Below are positions 11,130 to 22,160 of a stretch of 64,000 bases of DNA, one piece after another. Each line of letters starts with the position of its first letter. The stretch's first letter is position 1. Source of the DNA: Loripinus fragilis (lineage: Eukaryota > Mollusca > Bivalvia > Lucinida > Lucinidae); NCBI GenBank assembly GCA_964019695.1, contig OZ026518.1, positions 109,824,508-109,888,507 on the forward strand, given 5' to 3'. Below the pieces are notes generated by a model. That model had not been told where the DNA came from. It worked only from the letters and a program-made list of their open reading frames with translations, and did no database searches. The position numbers were made by a program, and so were the translations under genes.

Positions 11130-11306
11130 AAGTTAAATCTTAACTTTAAGGTAGCCTCGCTGCTACCTTAAATATTTAAGTATTTTGTCGAGATAAGGAG
11201 ACATTTAAGATAGGGAAAATGATTGTAATGCACTTTTCGTGAAATTTAAGTAAGTTCGTCAATTTAAGTCTACCTTAACTTTAAGGAGGCATTGTAATTC
11301 CGGGCC
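11130..11306. mobile_element. GGGCCC-ended element, right part
   Basis: It ends in ttaaggaggcattgtaattc followed by cgggccc, the TIR of the adjacent element. It begins with matching but weaker taaggtagc sequence. It is probably a second copy that abuts or shares its end with the next. Confidence 0.55.
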
Positions 11307-11572
11307 CTGGGCCCGAAATTACACTGCCTCCTAAAAGTTAAGGAAGACTTACTGAGTTACTTACTTACTTAAGTATTGATTTATCAGGATGCGAAAAATA
11401 ATGTTTAAAACTGATTAAAATCAAAATAGTTTCATTTTTTTCTCTAGATCACAATGATATATTTTGACCACAAGTACTGCATCTATCCAGGCAATTTATT
11501 TAGCATGTTGAAATATCAATACTTAACTTAAGTCTTCCTTAACTTTAAGGAGGCTTTGTAATTCCGGGCCCT
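11307..11572. mobile_element. GGGCCC-ended TIR element
   Basis: The left end ggcccgaaattacactgcct and right end aggctttgtaattccgggcc are inverted repeats that extend about 45 bp (through ttaaggaagactta). The 266-bp interior is AT-rich and noncoding. It is a non-autonomous DNA transposon of unknown parent; a related left end lies at 6685. Confidence 0.8.
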
Positions 11573-11884
11573 GTACTACTATGTAAAGTTTAAAAACGTT
11601 AAAAGATAAAATAACAGAACGGATTACATGTACCACCGAAACTGCAATATCTTCAATATATACGGGTATTTGTTATATGGATTACTTTGTCCACCTATAC
11701 AAATATGCAGTGAAAATCCAGATAAGTTTACATGTATATTAATACTTTTAAGAATGAAGTGACAACAGACCAAAAAGGTAAATTGCTTTTAAATACGTGT
11801 GGTATTTTATTTTACTGTCGCAATGGCGAAAAGAGTACAGCTATAAAACGTATGCAAACTGCACAGGGTTCATTATTACGTTGT

Positions 11885-11950
11885 TTTTTTTTATCTTACT
11901 CTTAACATCCAAGTAAACAATTTTTCAGTTATGTCGGCGCATTCAACTAA
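11885..11950 (-). mobile_element. SINE tail fragment
   Basis: A diverged match to the 3' part of the SINE at 7835-8036 (agtaaacaatttttcagtta against catcaacaatctttcagtta). The head is not present. Confidence 0.45.
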
Positions 11951-11957
11951 GATTAAG

Positions 11958-12222
11958 ATGCGCGGATCCAGAGAGGGGTGGCAGAGGGTCCTGGCCCCCT
12001 CCCTGGAAAGTCGGAAACCTTTGGGGCTCTATAGCAATACTGGTCCAGATCCCCTGGAAAATTAAAAGCTACTAAGCCAGTATTCCTCGCCCGCCAGCGT
12101 TTTGCTGTTGGGCTGATGATGGTCCGCTTTTAGTGGTATTTTGATTCCTCACTCCATTCATCTAAAAGAAATGTGTCTGTTGAGTTAGACTTCCTCTGAC
12201 AAAACATTCTGGATCCGCGCAT
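11958..12222 (+). mobile_element. GCGCGGATCCAG element N2
   Basis: A complete copy: atgcgcggatccag at the left and its exact complement ctggatccgcgcat at the right, 265 bp apart. The interior has the family's ccccctccctggaaa and agacttcctctgacaaaa phrases, plus a family H hairpin inserted at 12075. Confidence 0.82.
12075..12123. repeat. Family H hairpin, decayed copy
   Basis: gccagtattcctcgcccgcc then agcgttttgctgttgggc matches the ends and arms of the H hairpins at 15406, 31615 and 63544. It lies inside N2, so H inserted after N2. Confidence 0.55.
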
Positions 12223-12659
12223 GATTAATTGATGATAACAACATCACATTAGCTTGCCCATTCGGGAACATTTGGTATTTTTGTATAAGTATGTGCATTT
12301 TCTCACTAAAATTTTACAAAATCGTAGAAAGTGTATCAGTGCAAAGCTAGATGTCGGTACAAGAAATGGGCACACCCTAAGTCACATATGAAAATAAATA
12401 AATAAAGAGGGTGGGCGGGGGCGCAGCAATGTGAACCCTGCATTTAGTAACCCTGTTGGCGCATTTTGTTAATACACTGCGTTGCCAGGTAAGAAAACGG
12501 GTATAGATCTGGCACTTGTTCTTATCTTCCTTCAGGGACCATCCCTTCGCCACCACCACCCCACCAACCTTGCTATCATATTCCCTTCCTAATTCAAGCA
12601 GACTGATGTCACCTTAAATGTATCAGTGCAGAATTAAAACACGTTTTCCCTGACCGACT

Positions 12660-13072
12660 AGACCAGGGTTCATACAGACAAGATTGTGTAAAATTCAAGG
12701 ACTTTTCAAGGACTCATAAAAGACTTTTCTACTGTCTTCAAGGACTGAAAACTTAAGAAAAATACTGATTTACACGTTAAAATTCTAGGCCGGAAATGCT
12801 AGAGTCCATTACTAAAGATATTAGTTCAAGAAAATTAGAATAAAATTGAGGTGTCTTTATTTGGTGCAGCATATGCTGCACCAAATAAAGGCACCATAAT
12901 TTGATACTATTTTAGGTCTCCAAAACACTGTTGAATCTTCCTGTAATTGATAAAATTCAAGGACTTTTCAAGGTCTTTGAGTGTTTTTCAAGTACTTTTC
13001 AAGGCAAATTTAATTTTCAAGGATTTTTCAAGACACTCCTGTATATTCAAGTACTTTTCAAGCCTGTGCGAA
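12660..13072. repeat. TTCAAGGACTTTTCAAG dispersed repeat
   Basis: The phrase ttcaaggacttttcaagg recurs at least six times, clustered at both ends (12700-12750 and 12950-13065), around a central AT-rich block. The opening is cagggttcatacagacaaga. The structure suggests a dispersed element with internally repeated, AT-rich ends. Function unknown. Confidence 0.6.
12850..12895. repeat. 46-bp near-perfect palindrome
   Basis: The core tttggtgcagcatatgctgc and its mirror form a 34-bp perfect palindrome at 12856-12889, extended to about 46 bp with one mismatch. There is no loop, so it could extrude as a cruciform. Confidence 0.9.
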
Positions 13073-13699
13073 GCCTGTAGACAAAACATGCATGCCCCTG
13101 ACTGAAGATGAGCGCTTTTCACAACACTTAACAGCTGCAAAACCTCTCAATTTGTCTTCTGAATTTCGTTCCCTGGTAGTCTTCCATTTGTAGCATTTTT
13201 TTGTAACTTGGCACGCTTAAACTATATCAGATTCAGGCACTAAGTGTGTGGCAGTATGTATCAATCTCCGAAATCAAAACCACTGTCACTCCGATAGCAA
13301 GCATGCCAGCCGTCAAGTAACCTCTGCACATTTTGCTAACCATCAAAATGATATGACCTTAAGCAAATTTCAAGCATTAATATTTAAATAGCATTTTAGG
13401 GACATGGCTCTTATATATCATGCACGAGAATGATATAGAATTGTGGCGGCACATGCAATTTGTGTCAAAGGTTGGTGTAATTCCAGCTATGATCAAAAGA
13501 ATAGCCTTTTTTCATTGAAAATATTGCAATTGTCATTTGAAAAGTCGCCCTGGGTACTACGGACATATATCAAAAGCATTTAACACTTTCCGAGTCCTTA
13601 TCATTCAATAAAGAAGCAACCTGTTTGCTGCTTTCGTCTTCAAGGAACTCTCTATAAGAAATAAAAATGGATAAATACAGACCCTGTCCATCCATATTC
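13073..13699. other. No recognised feature
   Basis: Single-copy-looking AT-rich sequence; no element ends or long frames. Confidence 0.45.
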
Positions 13700-13769
13700 T
13701 GTTTGTTTACCTCCGGTAGCCAACACCCTCCGAGATCTACACATGCGGTTTACCTGGGTGAGCATGAAC
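13700..13769 (-). repeat. Short dispersed repeat M, copy 2
   Basis: An inverted match to 1933-1998 (tttacctccggtagccaaca to tttacctgggtgagcat). Confidence 0.7.
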
Positions 13770-14024
13770 AAAGTGTTATATGTATAATCCCCGGACCTGA
13801 CTAGCCGTCTTGTGTGCTCTGCGTGAGAGACAATGGCAAGAGCGGTTAGTCAACCTATCTTTTGAACCTGGAGATCTACATTCTGTACCCAAGCCTGCAA
13901 GACAGAGACCGTGAGCAAACATGAGGCAATGGCTTAAGAGAGTATTACAGTGGATAATTCCTACGACTTACAATGACCTTGACATTTGGCACTTTGTCTA
14001 TAACTGACGTATCTTGCTGTCTGC

Positions 14025-14165
14025 AAAAACTTGCCAACAGTTAGGATCCAGATCAGGCCCGACAAAATGGTGGTCGTATTCCTGAAAGATTTTTTAAAAG
14101 TTTATTTTGAAGACAAAATCAGCAGCGACATAAAAAGGCATGCGAAAGATCAGGAGGAGGTAAGA
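14025..14165 (+). repeat. Family D repeat, partial
   Basis: gccaacagttaggatccaga then tcaggcccgacaaaatg matches the start of the D copies at 44040, 44815 and 59785. The closing hairpin arm has decayed. Confidence 0.6.
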
Positions 14166-14214
14166 AAACAGAGACCAATGCTTATAATAGCACGCGGCTA
14201 TTAAAGTTTAAAAA

Positions 14215-14400
14215 ACATAGTGAGTATGATCAGGAAATATCACAATCACACACGGCAGACTAACCGACGGCACCGTGAGCCATTGAACACATACAGTCAC
14301 AAGACAAATAAAGTAAAGCAACCAGCTCTCTCTTCCTCGTCAAGATGATTAAAAATTAGAAAGGACACTACGTAATGTATAACAAAACAAGGACCAAACA
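14215..14400 (-). mobile_element. Retroelement 3' tail, family C
   Basis: The last 185 bp or so of the C tail, seen on the plus strand from gtgagtatgatcaggaaata through agctctctcttcctcgtcaa. The folded core is missing, so the copy is heavily 5'-truncated. Confidence 0.7.
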
Positions 14401-15405
14401 TAGATTATGACACCATACATGTGCATTGGATACATATCAGAGGGCGTATTTTTTATCATCATTTTTATCTTGCAAAAAAATACGAGTAAAATGCGGGCAC
14501 TTTATTTTGTCCTACTGAGACGATACTTTCGGGTACACACTCCATCTATTTTGATAAAAATTACAAAGTGTCTATTGGCATTCGACTGGCAATAGCCAAT
14601 TCACGTTAAAATGGTCATTGCCAGTCGACTGACACTATCCAGTTTATGCTAATTAGCTATTACCAGATGAGTGTCAATATCAATTTATCACCAGATGACT
14701 GGTAATATCGTAATGTCGTTTTCATACATTCAATCTATTACACAATAGAGAAAAGTTTACTAGCTAATATTGCTGCGTCCAAAATATTTGATCACTGTAG
14801 TAAGTAGATAGAGTTTAGTGTTACATGCACTTAGACGCAAACCCCATAGACAGATGCTCAGGTAATGTAGCTGTCGCGTAAAAAGCATAATCAAACCAAA
14901 GTCCATTTTATAGTACACTTGTTCTAGAAAAGGTTCTTCCATCAAATTTGAAAATAGAAAGAAAAAATATGTTTATTATCCTAGTAAGAAACGAGTCGAC
15001 AAAATGGACCAAATAAACATATTTATGACGCATGAGAACGATTCTTGACGGAGCTTAATTGCTGCCATTAATACATTGTCAGACTGCTTCACAAGTCGGA
15101 TAATTGCATTGCTTCCTGATGGAGTATCGTTTATCTACACTGACTGAAAACAAAGCTCACATACCATTAGTGAACAGCAAACGACCGATCGCATGATGTG
15201 CAAACCGCACAGTGCGTTGCAACATTGCAAACATACTAATGTTCGAAATTGTTAATTCGGAAAATGACGAGTGCATGGCAAAATGCTGGAGCATCCAAAG
15301 CTGTGCATCTTCTGGTGTATGGTTTTAGGTCTGATCTAAGTAACTATTTATTTGAACATAAAAACAAATACAGAAACAACAAACCAGCATAGTCTCTGGT
15401 CACCA
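14401..15405. other. Unassigned, with hairpin pair
   Basis: Two neighbouring inverted repeats at 14578-14630 (cattcgactggcaatagcca against its near-complement) and 14665-14712 (attaccagatgagtg with gactggtaat) reuse the same words, as if from one duplicated hairpin. The rest carries no recognised feature. Confidence 0.5.
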
Positions 15406-15453
15406 TTGGCCCACGAGCGAAACGCCATTTATGGCGTTTCGCTGATGGGCCAA
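15406..15453. repeat. Family H hairpin
   Basis: ttggcccacgagcgaaacgc and its complement form a 48-bp near-perfect palindrome. Related copies lie at 12075, 15871, 31615 and 63544. Confidence 0.85.
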
Positions 15454-16355
15454 TATTGGCCTACTTTTATATACTCACTCGAAAGCAATTACAACGTGCA
15501 TGTGTATGTCATTGGTACAATTTAAACCAGAATAGCGATACTGCTTTCGCACCGTTGAATGAAATAAATGAATATAATCAGCAGATGCCTCCAAAGCAAG
15601 TGACTGTCAAACCCACGACACTATGAGGAAGATACATTGGAACAAACAATGGGTGTTTAGGAGGTCATTGATTTCGCATTATTTCTCACCAACAGGCACA
15701 ATCAAGTGGATATCTACTTTGACAGTACAATTACAAACAATGATACACAGTTCACCCATAAATCGTGAATGCGTAGCTGTACAGTGGGTCAACATAGAGA
15801 AGGATGATTTTTGGTTTCGGTCTTAATCTACACCCATATTTGGCCAGGAAGCATACAAAAGCGAGCCTTTATCGGCCTACCAACAAATATCCATTTGAAT
15901 GGCTTAAAGTTGGTGGGTCGATGGCGGCCCGAGAAAGGATGCTTGCAAGGGAGTGTGTACTGGAAGCTGTATCTATGGTGAGACTGCACGTTGGCAAAGG
16001 CTCACCTCAGCCTTCACCGCTTTCTAGGATCCAAATCATATATGATAGCACATCTTTTTATTGACAGAACCTATTAAAGGTCTAGCACAGATAGTGCATT
16101 TTAGCATGTGCTAAGGGCGATCAAACTTAAGATGTCTGGACATAAATAGGTTAATGGAATTTCTGGAAACTTCTCATATTTTGATTCGTTTGTTTGAGCA
16201 GTACGGCTTGTCACGAAATTAGGATAGCAGAGTAATTATCTTCTGCATTGATTGGATGAATAACTTGATTTTTTTTATAATTTGGTTGGATTTCATGATG
16301 GTTTGCATGAAAGACGTGACATGGTTCTCCCGTAACAATCTTCACCTTTAAATTT
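15454..16355. other. No gene; one decayed H hairpin
   Basis: Frames of 67 and 86 codons at 15623-15826 and 15804-16064 are unrecognised; the second crosses the decayed H hairpin. Confidence 0.45.
15871..15922. repeat. Family H hairpin, decayed copy
   Basis: atcggcctaccaacaaatat and the complementary ttggtgggtcgat keep the outer arms; the inner stem survives only as ccatttgaatgg. Confidence 0.55.
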
Positions 16356-16592
16356 GAGCCGTGACATGTGATTTCCAACAATGTGACATTTTGACATGTG
16401 TAGACTCAGACGAGCCTGTGTAGCCTCCCTTTAAACTAAGAATCTACAAATGATGTTCTGTCAGTAGCTTAACACTCATAGAATATTGAAGCTACTAGCA
16501 AAGGCTCTGATCAGACTGCGCATATGCGCAGGCTGATCTGAGGCTTTGCTGGTCGCACCTACCGCATTGTTGGAAATCTCATGTCGCAGCTC
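16356..16592 (+). mobile_element. Family A TIR element, copy 3
   Basis: Full length (237 bp) with ATTT on both sides as a target duplication. The central hairpin uses aggctctgatcagactgcgc and gcgcaggctgatctgagg. Confidence 0.88.
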
Positions 16593-17170
16593 ATTTGTGA
16601 GTGAATTAATTGTGTATGTATGCCTCTATGATTGCATGTAGCTCAAGGGTGCTCACTCTGTTTTTGACATTCACCCTTCCATTACAATTTTAGTCTAAAC
16701 CAATGGTCTTCTGAACATCAGAGGCTTCGCTGCCGGACAGTATCTTAAATATATCCGATTAAAGGAATTAAATGCTTGCCAACACTGTTCTCAAAAAAGT
16801 ATCTTAATTGCAGGCCTGAAGGAAGATTGTTGATATAATTTTACGCTCCAATATTGCTCACCTAAATATTACAAATTATGAAAACCATGTATTCAAATAA
16901 ATCATGCTCGCTGTGCTGTGTGTTGGTGAGATGCGGTATGTCAAAAACTGCGTCAGTTTTCTAATTATATGACATGTTATGTACAGGACACCAGTACACC
17001 AGATCACATTATTAACATTTGGGGTTTTAAACTTTTGTATTTTCTTTTATCATGGAAGAGAGTTTGATTTTAAACCCTTAATATACTCGACATCCATAAA
17101 CGGGTATTTTCGCAAACCACGAGGACCCAGATGAGATGCGTGACATTTCACCAGGCTCAATACTCTTAAG
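16593..17170. other. No recognised feature
   Basis: AT-rich DNA between a family A copy and the Penelope-like element. The 5' start of that element may extend into the end of this stretch. Confidence 0.4.
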
Positions 17171-17174
17171 CGTG

Positions 17175-18294
17175 AACTTTTTGACACATATGCCTATAAA
17201 CTGCAAGAGGGTGGTTGTCGAAGGGCATGGTTGTCATTTGGTGTCAAAGCTAACGAAAACCAAGACAAAGTTCCTACGTTGTACTGGTTACATGTACCTG
17301 AACTCCATAAAAGACCTATACAGCAAAATTCATTGCTAACTCTAGTTCTTGTACGACCACAGAACTTTATAAATTGTTAACCTGACGTCTTACAGCTGTT
17401 AAAAAACGTGTTAGCAAGTACTGTGAAAAGGTATATGAGAGATCCTGTAAAAATCTATTTTGGTCTATAAAAAATTCAGGTGACATTTTAGATAAAATTA
17501 AAGCTAGAGATTTCAATGCAACCAGTTTTTATACTCTTTACACTACTTTACCTCATAATTTGTTCAAAGATAAACTGATTGATCAATAGAAAAGGCTCTC
17601 CTTACCTTGAATGTAATGACAGAAATGCTTTTTTACTTCAGAAAACCCTAAAAAATATCATGCATGGTCTTGTCAAAATGTATGTGATTCGCTGACTGAC
17701 CTTTTGTTGGACACCATGTTTATTCGATTTGGAACCAAGTTGTATAGACAAGTAGTTGGGATGTCTATGGGCACTTATTGTGCTCCCTTGGTTGCAGATT
17801 TATTCCAGTTTTGTTATGAACGGAACTTTATGATGTATCTTTCTGATGATAAGCAGGCTGATATTATCGATGCTTTTAACACTACATCCAGATATTTGGA
17901 CGATATTTTAAACATTAATAATGTTTATTTTGACACTATGGTAAGTCAAATATACCCTTCAGAGCTCCAACTTAATAAAGCTAATCCCTCTGATATCGAA
18001 GCCGCGTTTTTTACTTGCATTTGTCAATTTCTAATGATATTGTTTCAATCAAAATTTATGACTAACGTGACGACTTTGATTTTGTAATTGTCGATTTCCC
18101 ATTATTAGATGGTGATGTTTCTCGCTATGCATCCTATGGAGTCTATATCTCTCAACTCATTCGTTTTGCTAGAGCATCTAGCCATGTTGCTGACCTCAAC
18201 ACTCGCAATAAAATGTTAACTCAGAAACTTCTTAAACAATGCTATCGGTATAATAAACTTTGCAAAACCTTTTCTAAATATTATAGACGATACT
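17175..18294 (+). pseudogene. Penelope-like reverse transcriptase, broken
   Basis: This is a decayed RT of the class I associate with Penelope-like retroelements. In order and in shifting frames I read VVEGHGCHLVSK, DKVPTLYWL followed by LHKRP, KNLFWSIKNSGDILDKIKAR, YTLYTTLPHNLF, SENPKKYHAWSCQNVCD, then a 127-codon open stretch (17704-18087) with RFGTKLYRQVVGMSMGTYCA and the catalytic-type box RYLDDIL. After a frameshift come YGVYISQLIRFARASSHVAD and LTQKLLKQCYRYNKLCKTFS. YLDD holds the metal-binding aspartates, so the active site itself is intact, but at least four frameshifts or stops make the copy dead. The frame stops at an insertion (18295-19908) and resumes at 19909. No GIY-YIG endonuclease is visible. 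An assignment to another RT clade is possible. Confidence 0.75.
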
Positions 18295-18734
18295 GTTAAA
18301 TTTAAAAAGTGAGGCTTTCTCTGTTCATTTAACTATATAATCTATTCATTCGAATCGTCTCTTGCTTCTTAGAACAGTCTATTTCACATGAGAGGATTCA
18401 CATGTGACCGAGCAAAAGTACTACTAAGTCCAACATGATATTGCTGATTTATTAGGTTAAATATATCCAGCCCTGCATATAGTCGAAGCACACAGACACA
18501 CGAACATGGAATATGTCAATAATTATCTTCTTAGAAAATATCCCCATAATTATAATTTCAACTATCAGCTGAAACAGTAATTTCATCTACTTGACTAAGT
18601 CATAACTAATTCCCAAATTTCCAGGAAAACCCAACGTGGGAACACATCAGAAGTTTCTCAGCAGAAGCCCCCAAAGCATGGAGTCCCTGCGGTTTTCCTG
18701 GAACAGCACTGATACAGAGGCTGAACCCCAAAAA

Positions 18735-19240
18735 TAGTAAGTGAGTATGATCAGGAAATACCACAATCACAAACTGCAGACAACCCCGTGGCACCATGAG
18801 GAAGAGTCGTTCAACCATCACGAGACACCAAGAAGACAAGTTAAGCAAAGCAATCAGCTCTCTCTTCCCCATCAAGATGATTGCAATACTAGAATGGACA
18901 TAAAGTAACGTACAAAAAAACATAGAACAATTACAGACTCCCACAATGGGAGTAACAATAAACAAAATGTCAACAACAACAAAACCACCGCCTTAGAACG
19001 GACAGCAGCCTAAGCCACCGGGGGGCTTAAATGCATTTTACTGGTACCAAATCTTCGCCCTAGATTCTGCTGTTGTTGAAGTACAAGAAATGTTCAGCTC
19101 GCATGGAGGCCATCTAACTAATGCAATGTATCATCATTGAAAACGCTCTAATCAAATTAACACTCCATGATGAAACAAAGAAAAGGGCTCATGACTCACA
19201 GATAGTCAGAGCTAAAGAAAACCTCAAGTTGAGCCACGGT
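18735..19240 (-). mobile_element. Retroelement 3' tail, family C
   Basis: A near-complete C tail on the minus strand. The terminus appears on the plus strand as agtgagtatgatcaggaaat. The folded core lies at 18990-19040 (accgccttagaacggacagc), followed by accaaatcttcgccctagat and the block to ctcaagttgagccac. It serves as the reference copy of C in this window. Confidence 0.8.
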
Positions 19241-19470
19241 GGGTCCAGCTACAGATAAGCATCAGGCACCAACCCACCAATTAAAGCTTTACGTCAGAGC
19301 CAAAATATGATAATTTTCAATGAACACCAGGCTTGATTAATACTCTAAAAATTTCATTCTAAAAGTAGAAATTCATTAAGATGAAGAGCATATAGATTCC
19401 TTAAGTTAACTTGAATAATACCAAAGGACTCCAGATCACCATGAATTACAGTGTAATAGATAATTAGGAA

Positions 19471-19776
19471 ATGATGGCCCCCAAAGCACATCACATCCAC
19501 ATCAGACTAACCAGCACCTCAACAGGGCATCCAGTGGTAGAGACCCAGAGGACACAGTACACAATGTCTGCCTGGATCACCAGGCACCAGGCCAAGCATG
19601 ACAGGAAGAGGGCCAACGGCCCACCAGGATCAGCGGCTGATAATGGCCTGCCAGGACAACCCGGGTCCAACCCAACGTCAAGCGCACCACCCACAGACAA
19701 CAGGGAGGGGAGTATGCCTATAATCATATTACACTTATGTCATCGGTATTTCACAAGAAGCATGCAAAAGGTGTAA
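19471..19776 (+). other. GC-richer segment with 101-codon frame
   Basis: The region is clearly less AT-rich than its surroundings and is open on both strands (101 codons plus, 78 codons minus at 19491-19727). The plus product contains a Gly/Pro-rich stretch (NGPPGSAADNGLPGQPGS) but no Gly-X-Y periodicity long enough for collagen. I do not recognise either product. Its place inside the insertion suggests transposon DNA. Confidence 0.35.
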
Positions 19777-19908
19777 ATTTATAATGGACAGGAATTCCAA
19801 GAGATAAAACACATAAAGGGAGATCTCATTGGGAACTGGATAAGGAGGGGAAAAGACAGTACAGTTTTACAGATAAAACCTACAAAACTTCAAGGTCAAA
19901 CCTTAGCA

Positions 19909-20200
19909 ATACTATGATTTGATATCTAAATTCCCAATTGGACTTAAATCTCTCTTGCGCAAAGGACTTTCAGAACCTGAATTCTTTGGTGACTTGGTGT
20001 ATAAATTTGAAGAATATTGATGGCTCTAATATTTTTTCAGCGCAGTTCATAAAAATAATTTCCTATTATAAAAAGATTGGTTATAACATTAATGTATTGC
20101 AGCAGACTGCATGCTTGGTGGTCAACCCAATCACAGTTGGCAAATTTGCTTTCCTCTTTAATTACACACCGGTGTGTCGGACTTCAGACTCTTTGACGGT
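19909..20200 (+). pseudogene. Penelope-like element, C-terminal part
   Basis: The sequence resumes the frame broken at 18294. It reads approximately YDLISKFPIGLKSLL, SAQFIKIISYYKKIGYNINV, LQQTACLVVNPITVGKFAFL and ends near FNYTPVCRTSDSLTVRT. The same segment recurs at 24605-24760 and 60616-60960. This places it as the conserved C-terminal end of the RT protein, just before the B tail. It contains internal stops and frameshifts. Confidence 0.7.
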
Positions 20201-20695
20201 TCGGACTTGCTTTGGCTGTTGTCAGGCCCACTGGGGTTTACTTGCTGGTTTACTTTTCCTCCGGTATTCAGTTTATTTACTGTTGGGTCCTTATCTTTGC
20301 TTAATCTCCTTTGTGTATCTTGATTTATATGTTCTAGGAGATGATGCATTGATAAGTTAGGAGTCTTTCATGCAAACTTACCAATTATGTGTCTTGATCC
20401 ACATCTGAACTAAGGGTGAGGTTGGTGCACCGTTAAACCGATTTAAGCCCTCCAGTTAAATATTTTTACTGACCGTTCCAAGGCGGTGCTTCTTTTGCGT
20501 TTTGTTATGGTTTCATGCACGTCGGTTTGTCGATGCCTCGTGGTCACCTGCCGGAAATAGGCTAAACTCTTGGCTCTCATTTGTGATGTCTAATTGTGAC
20601 ATTGTCACTCTCCCATTGGTATCCAGGGTCAGGTGTGATACTTGATTGTATCGATTCCTGATCTTTGCCCTCTTTCTTACTCTGTACTGTTTGCT
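20201..20695 (+). mobile_element. Retroelement 3' tail, family B, attached to its RT
   Basis: This copy is the key to the B family because it follows the RT protein directly. It runs from cgttttagacctg-like remnants through ggagatgatgcattgataag, the folded core (about 20440-20495, ctgaccgttccaaggcggt), gtggtcacctgccggaaa, and ends at tgatctttgccctctttctt. Other B copies lack the RT and share this 3' end, the usual sign of 5' truncation. Confidence 0.8.
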
Positions 20696-20984
20696 AAGAC
20701 AAACACAATCTTAAGAGATCTTAGTATTCATTGTATCGAACCATTATGGCAAAATGCTATATGATACATGTATGATGGGTTAAGAACACACCGTTGTTAT
20801 GTTTGCAAAGGAACAGGGTGCATTGTGTTTATCATTTTCAGTGATCCCTCAGTTAATATGCGTCAAAAGGTACACTCTTACCCTGCAGCACTGGTTGGGG
20901 TGGTGAGGTCAGACTTTATTCTAAATATCTGCCTTTTACTTTGACCATCGCAACACTCGTAATTGCAATGAATAAAAGTAAGGA

Positions 20985-21300
20985 AGAATGAAAAGATCAG
21001 GAATCGATAATATCACAAACACACCTGGCACAGGATACGGTATGGGATCAAAAGCGAAAAAAACATCACACTCATGAGAGCCAAGAGATCAGCACTTTCC
21101 GGCAGGTGACCACAAGGCTGCTAGACACAGACAAGACCATTTGGCACAGACAACCATAAAATAAAAAAATCACTTAAGAAGTACCGCCTTGGAACAGTCA
21201 ATAAAGAAATTACTGGAGGGCTTAAACTTGTTTCACGGTACCTATACTTTTCAATACAACTAAACTGTTCAATACAACGGCAGGTTAGACCATTTGGTTT
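20985..21300 (-). mobile_element. Retroelement 3' tail, family B
   Basis: A minus-strand copy about 300 bp from the plus-strand one. The terminus is at agtaaggaagaatgaaaaga, with a decayed core at 21181-21225 (taccgccttggaacagtcaa). Confidence 0.7.
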
Positions 21301-22078
21301 AAACAATATTTGATCAGTCACTATTATATATATTAGTACAATATCATAGAAGTAGGATCTCTACAGTAAGATGTGAGGCTTATTTTGGTCATTTTCTAAG
21401 ATACCATTTTCTTGTACTGAATTACAGTTTGCAGATGTACAGTTTCCGTAACTTGATCATGGTAATGCCTACAACCAGATATTTTGTTAAATTTACCAAG
21501 AGCACAGTTGTTGGGCTTTTCATAGAACATTATATATCGAATTGTGTGAGTATATGTCATAAATAATGTCATATACTTTGATATGTAGAATTGTTAATGT
21601 ATTGTAAATCCTTCAATGATCACTAAGCTTTGTTCTTTCTATTTTCAGGAGAACATTGACACCATCTTGGATTAGTTATTCTCCTCATTTCACTCAGATG
21701 AAACCGCATCATGGACGAAATCGATAAACAATTAACACCCAGATCTCTTCTGCCATTGCGTCAGAAATACGATCAGTTTATTTTTGATTTTAGAGCGTAT
21801 ACTAGTATAATATAATGTCTGCGTTCATAGCTGAACATTCATTGTCCAGAGAGCATACTTGGACGTCATTTACAAATTTCTGCAGTCATTTAGAGATTTG
21901 CATATTGGCTGACGTATGGCATGTTTATTTCTGCCGAACGTTGGAGCCGATTACGCACATGTTGCTTTTCGTGTTTGGCAATGTTATGTTCTTCACATTA
22001 TTGATATAATTTCATTTTAATTGATGCATATGAGGGTTTGAATGTGCAATAATACACAGTTATTTCAATTCTGTTTTG
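21301..22078. other. No recognised feature
   Basis: AT-rich DNA, short frames only. Confidence 0.45.
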
Positions 22079-22160
22079 TAGTATAGTCAAAACTATTACC
22101 CCGAGGCGTCGTGGACAGCCTGATTCAATATTGCACGAGGCCAAAGGCCGTGCTATAAAA
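22079..22160. repeat. Possible short dispersed repeat
   Basis: ttgcacgaggccaaaggccg contains the short palindrome cggcctttggcc-type core seen in dispersed repeats of marine invertebrates. There is only one copy here, so the call rests on recognition, not comparison. Confidence 0.3.

Larger units (their letters stand above)
18295..19908. mobile_element. 1.6-kb insertion splitting the RT element
   Basis: ATACT occurs at 18290-18294 and again at 19909-19913, exactly where the retroelement sequence stops and resumes, so this block arrived later and duplicated 5 bp. It holds a minus-strand C tail (18735-19240) and a GC-richer segment (about 19470-19740). It may be a longer C-type retroelement copy, or a composite. 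Confidence 0.65.
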
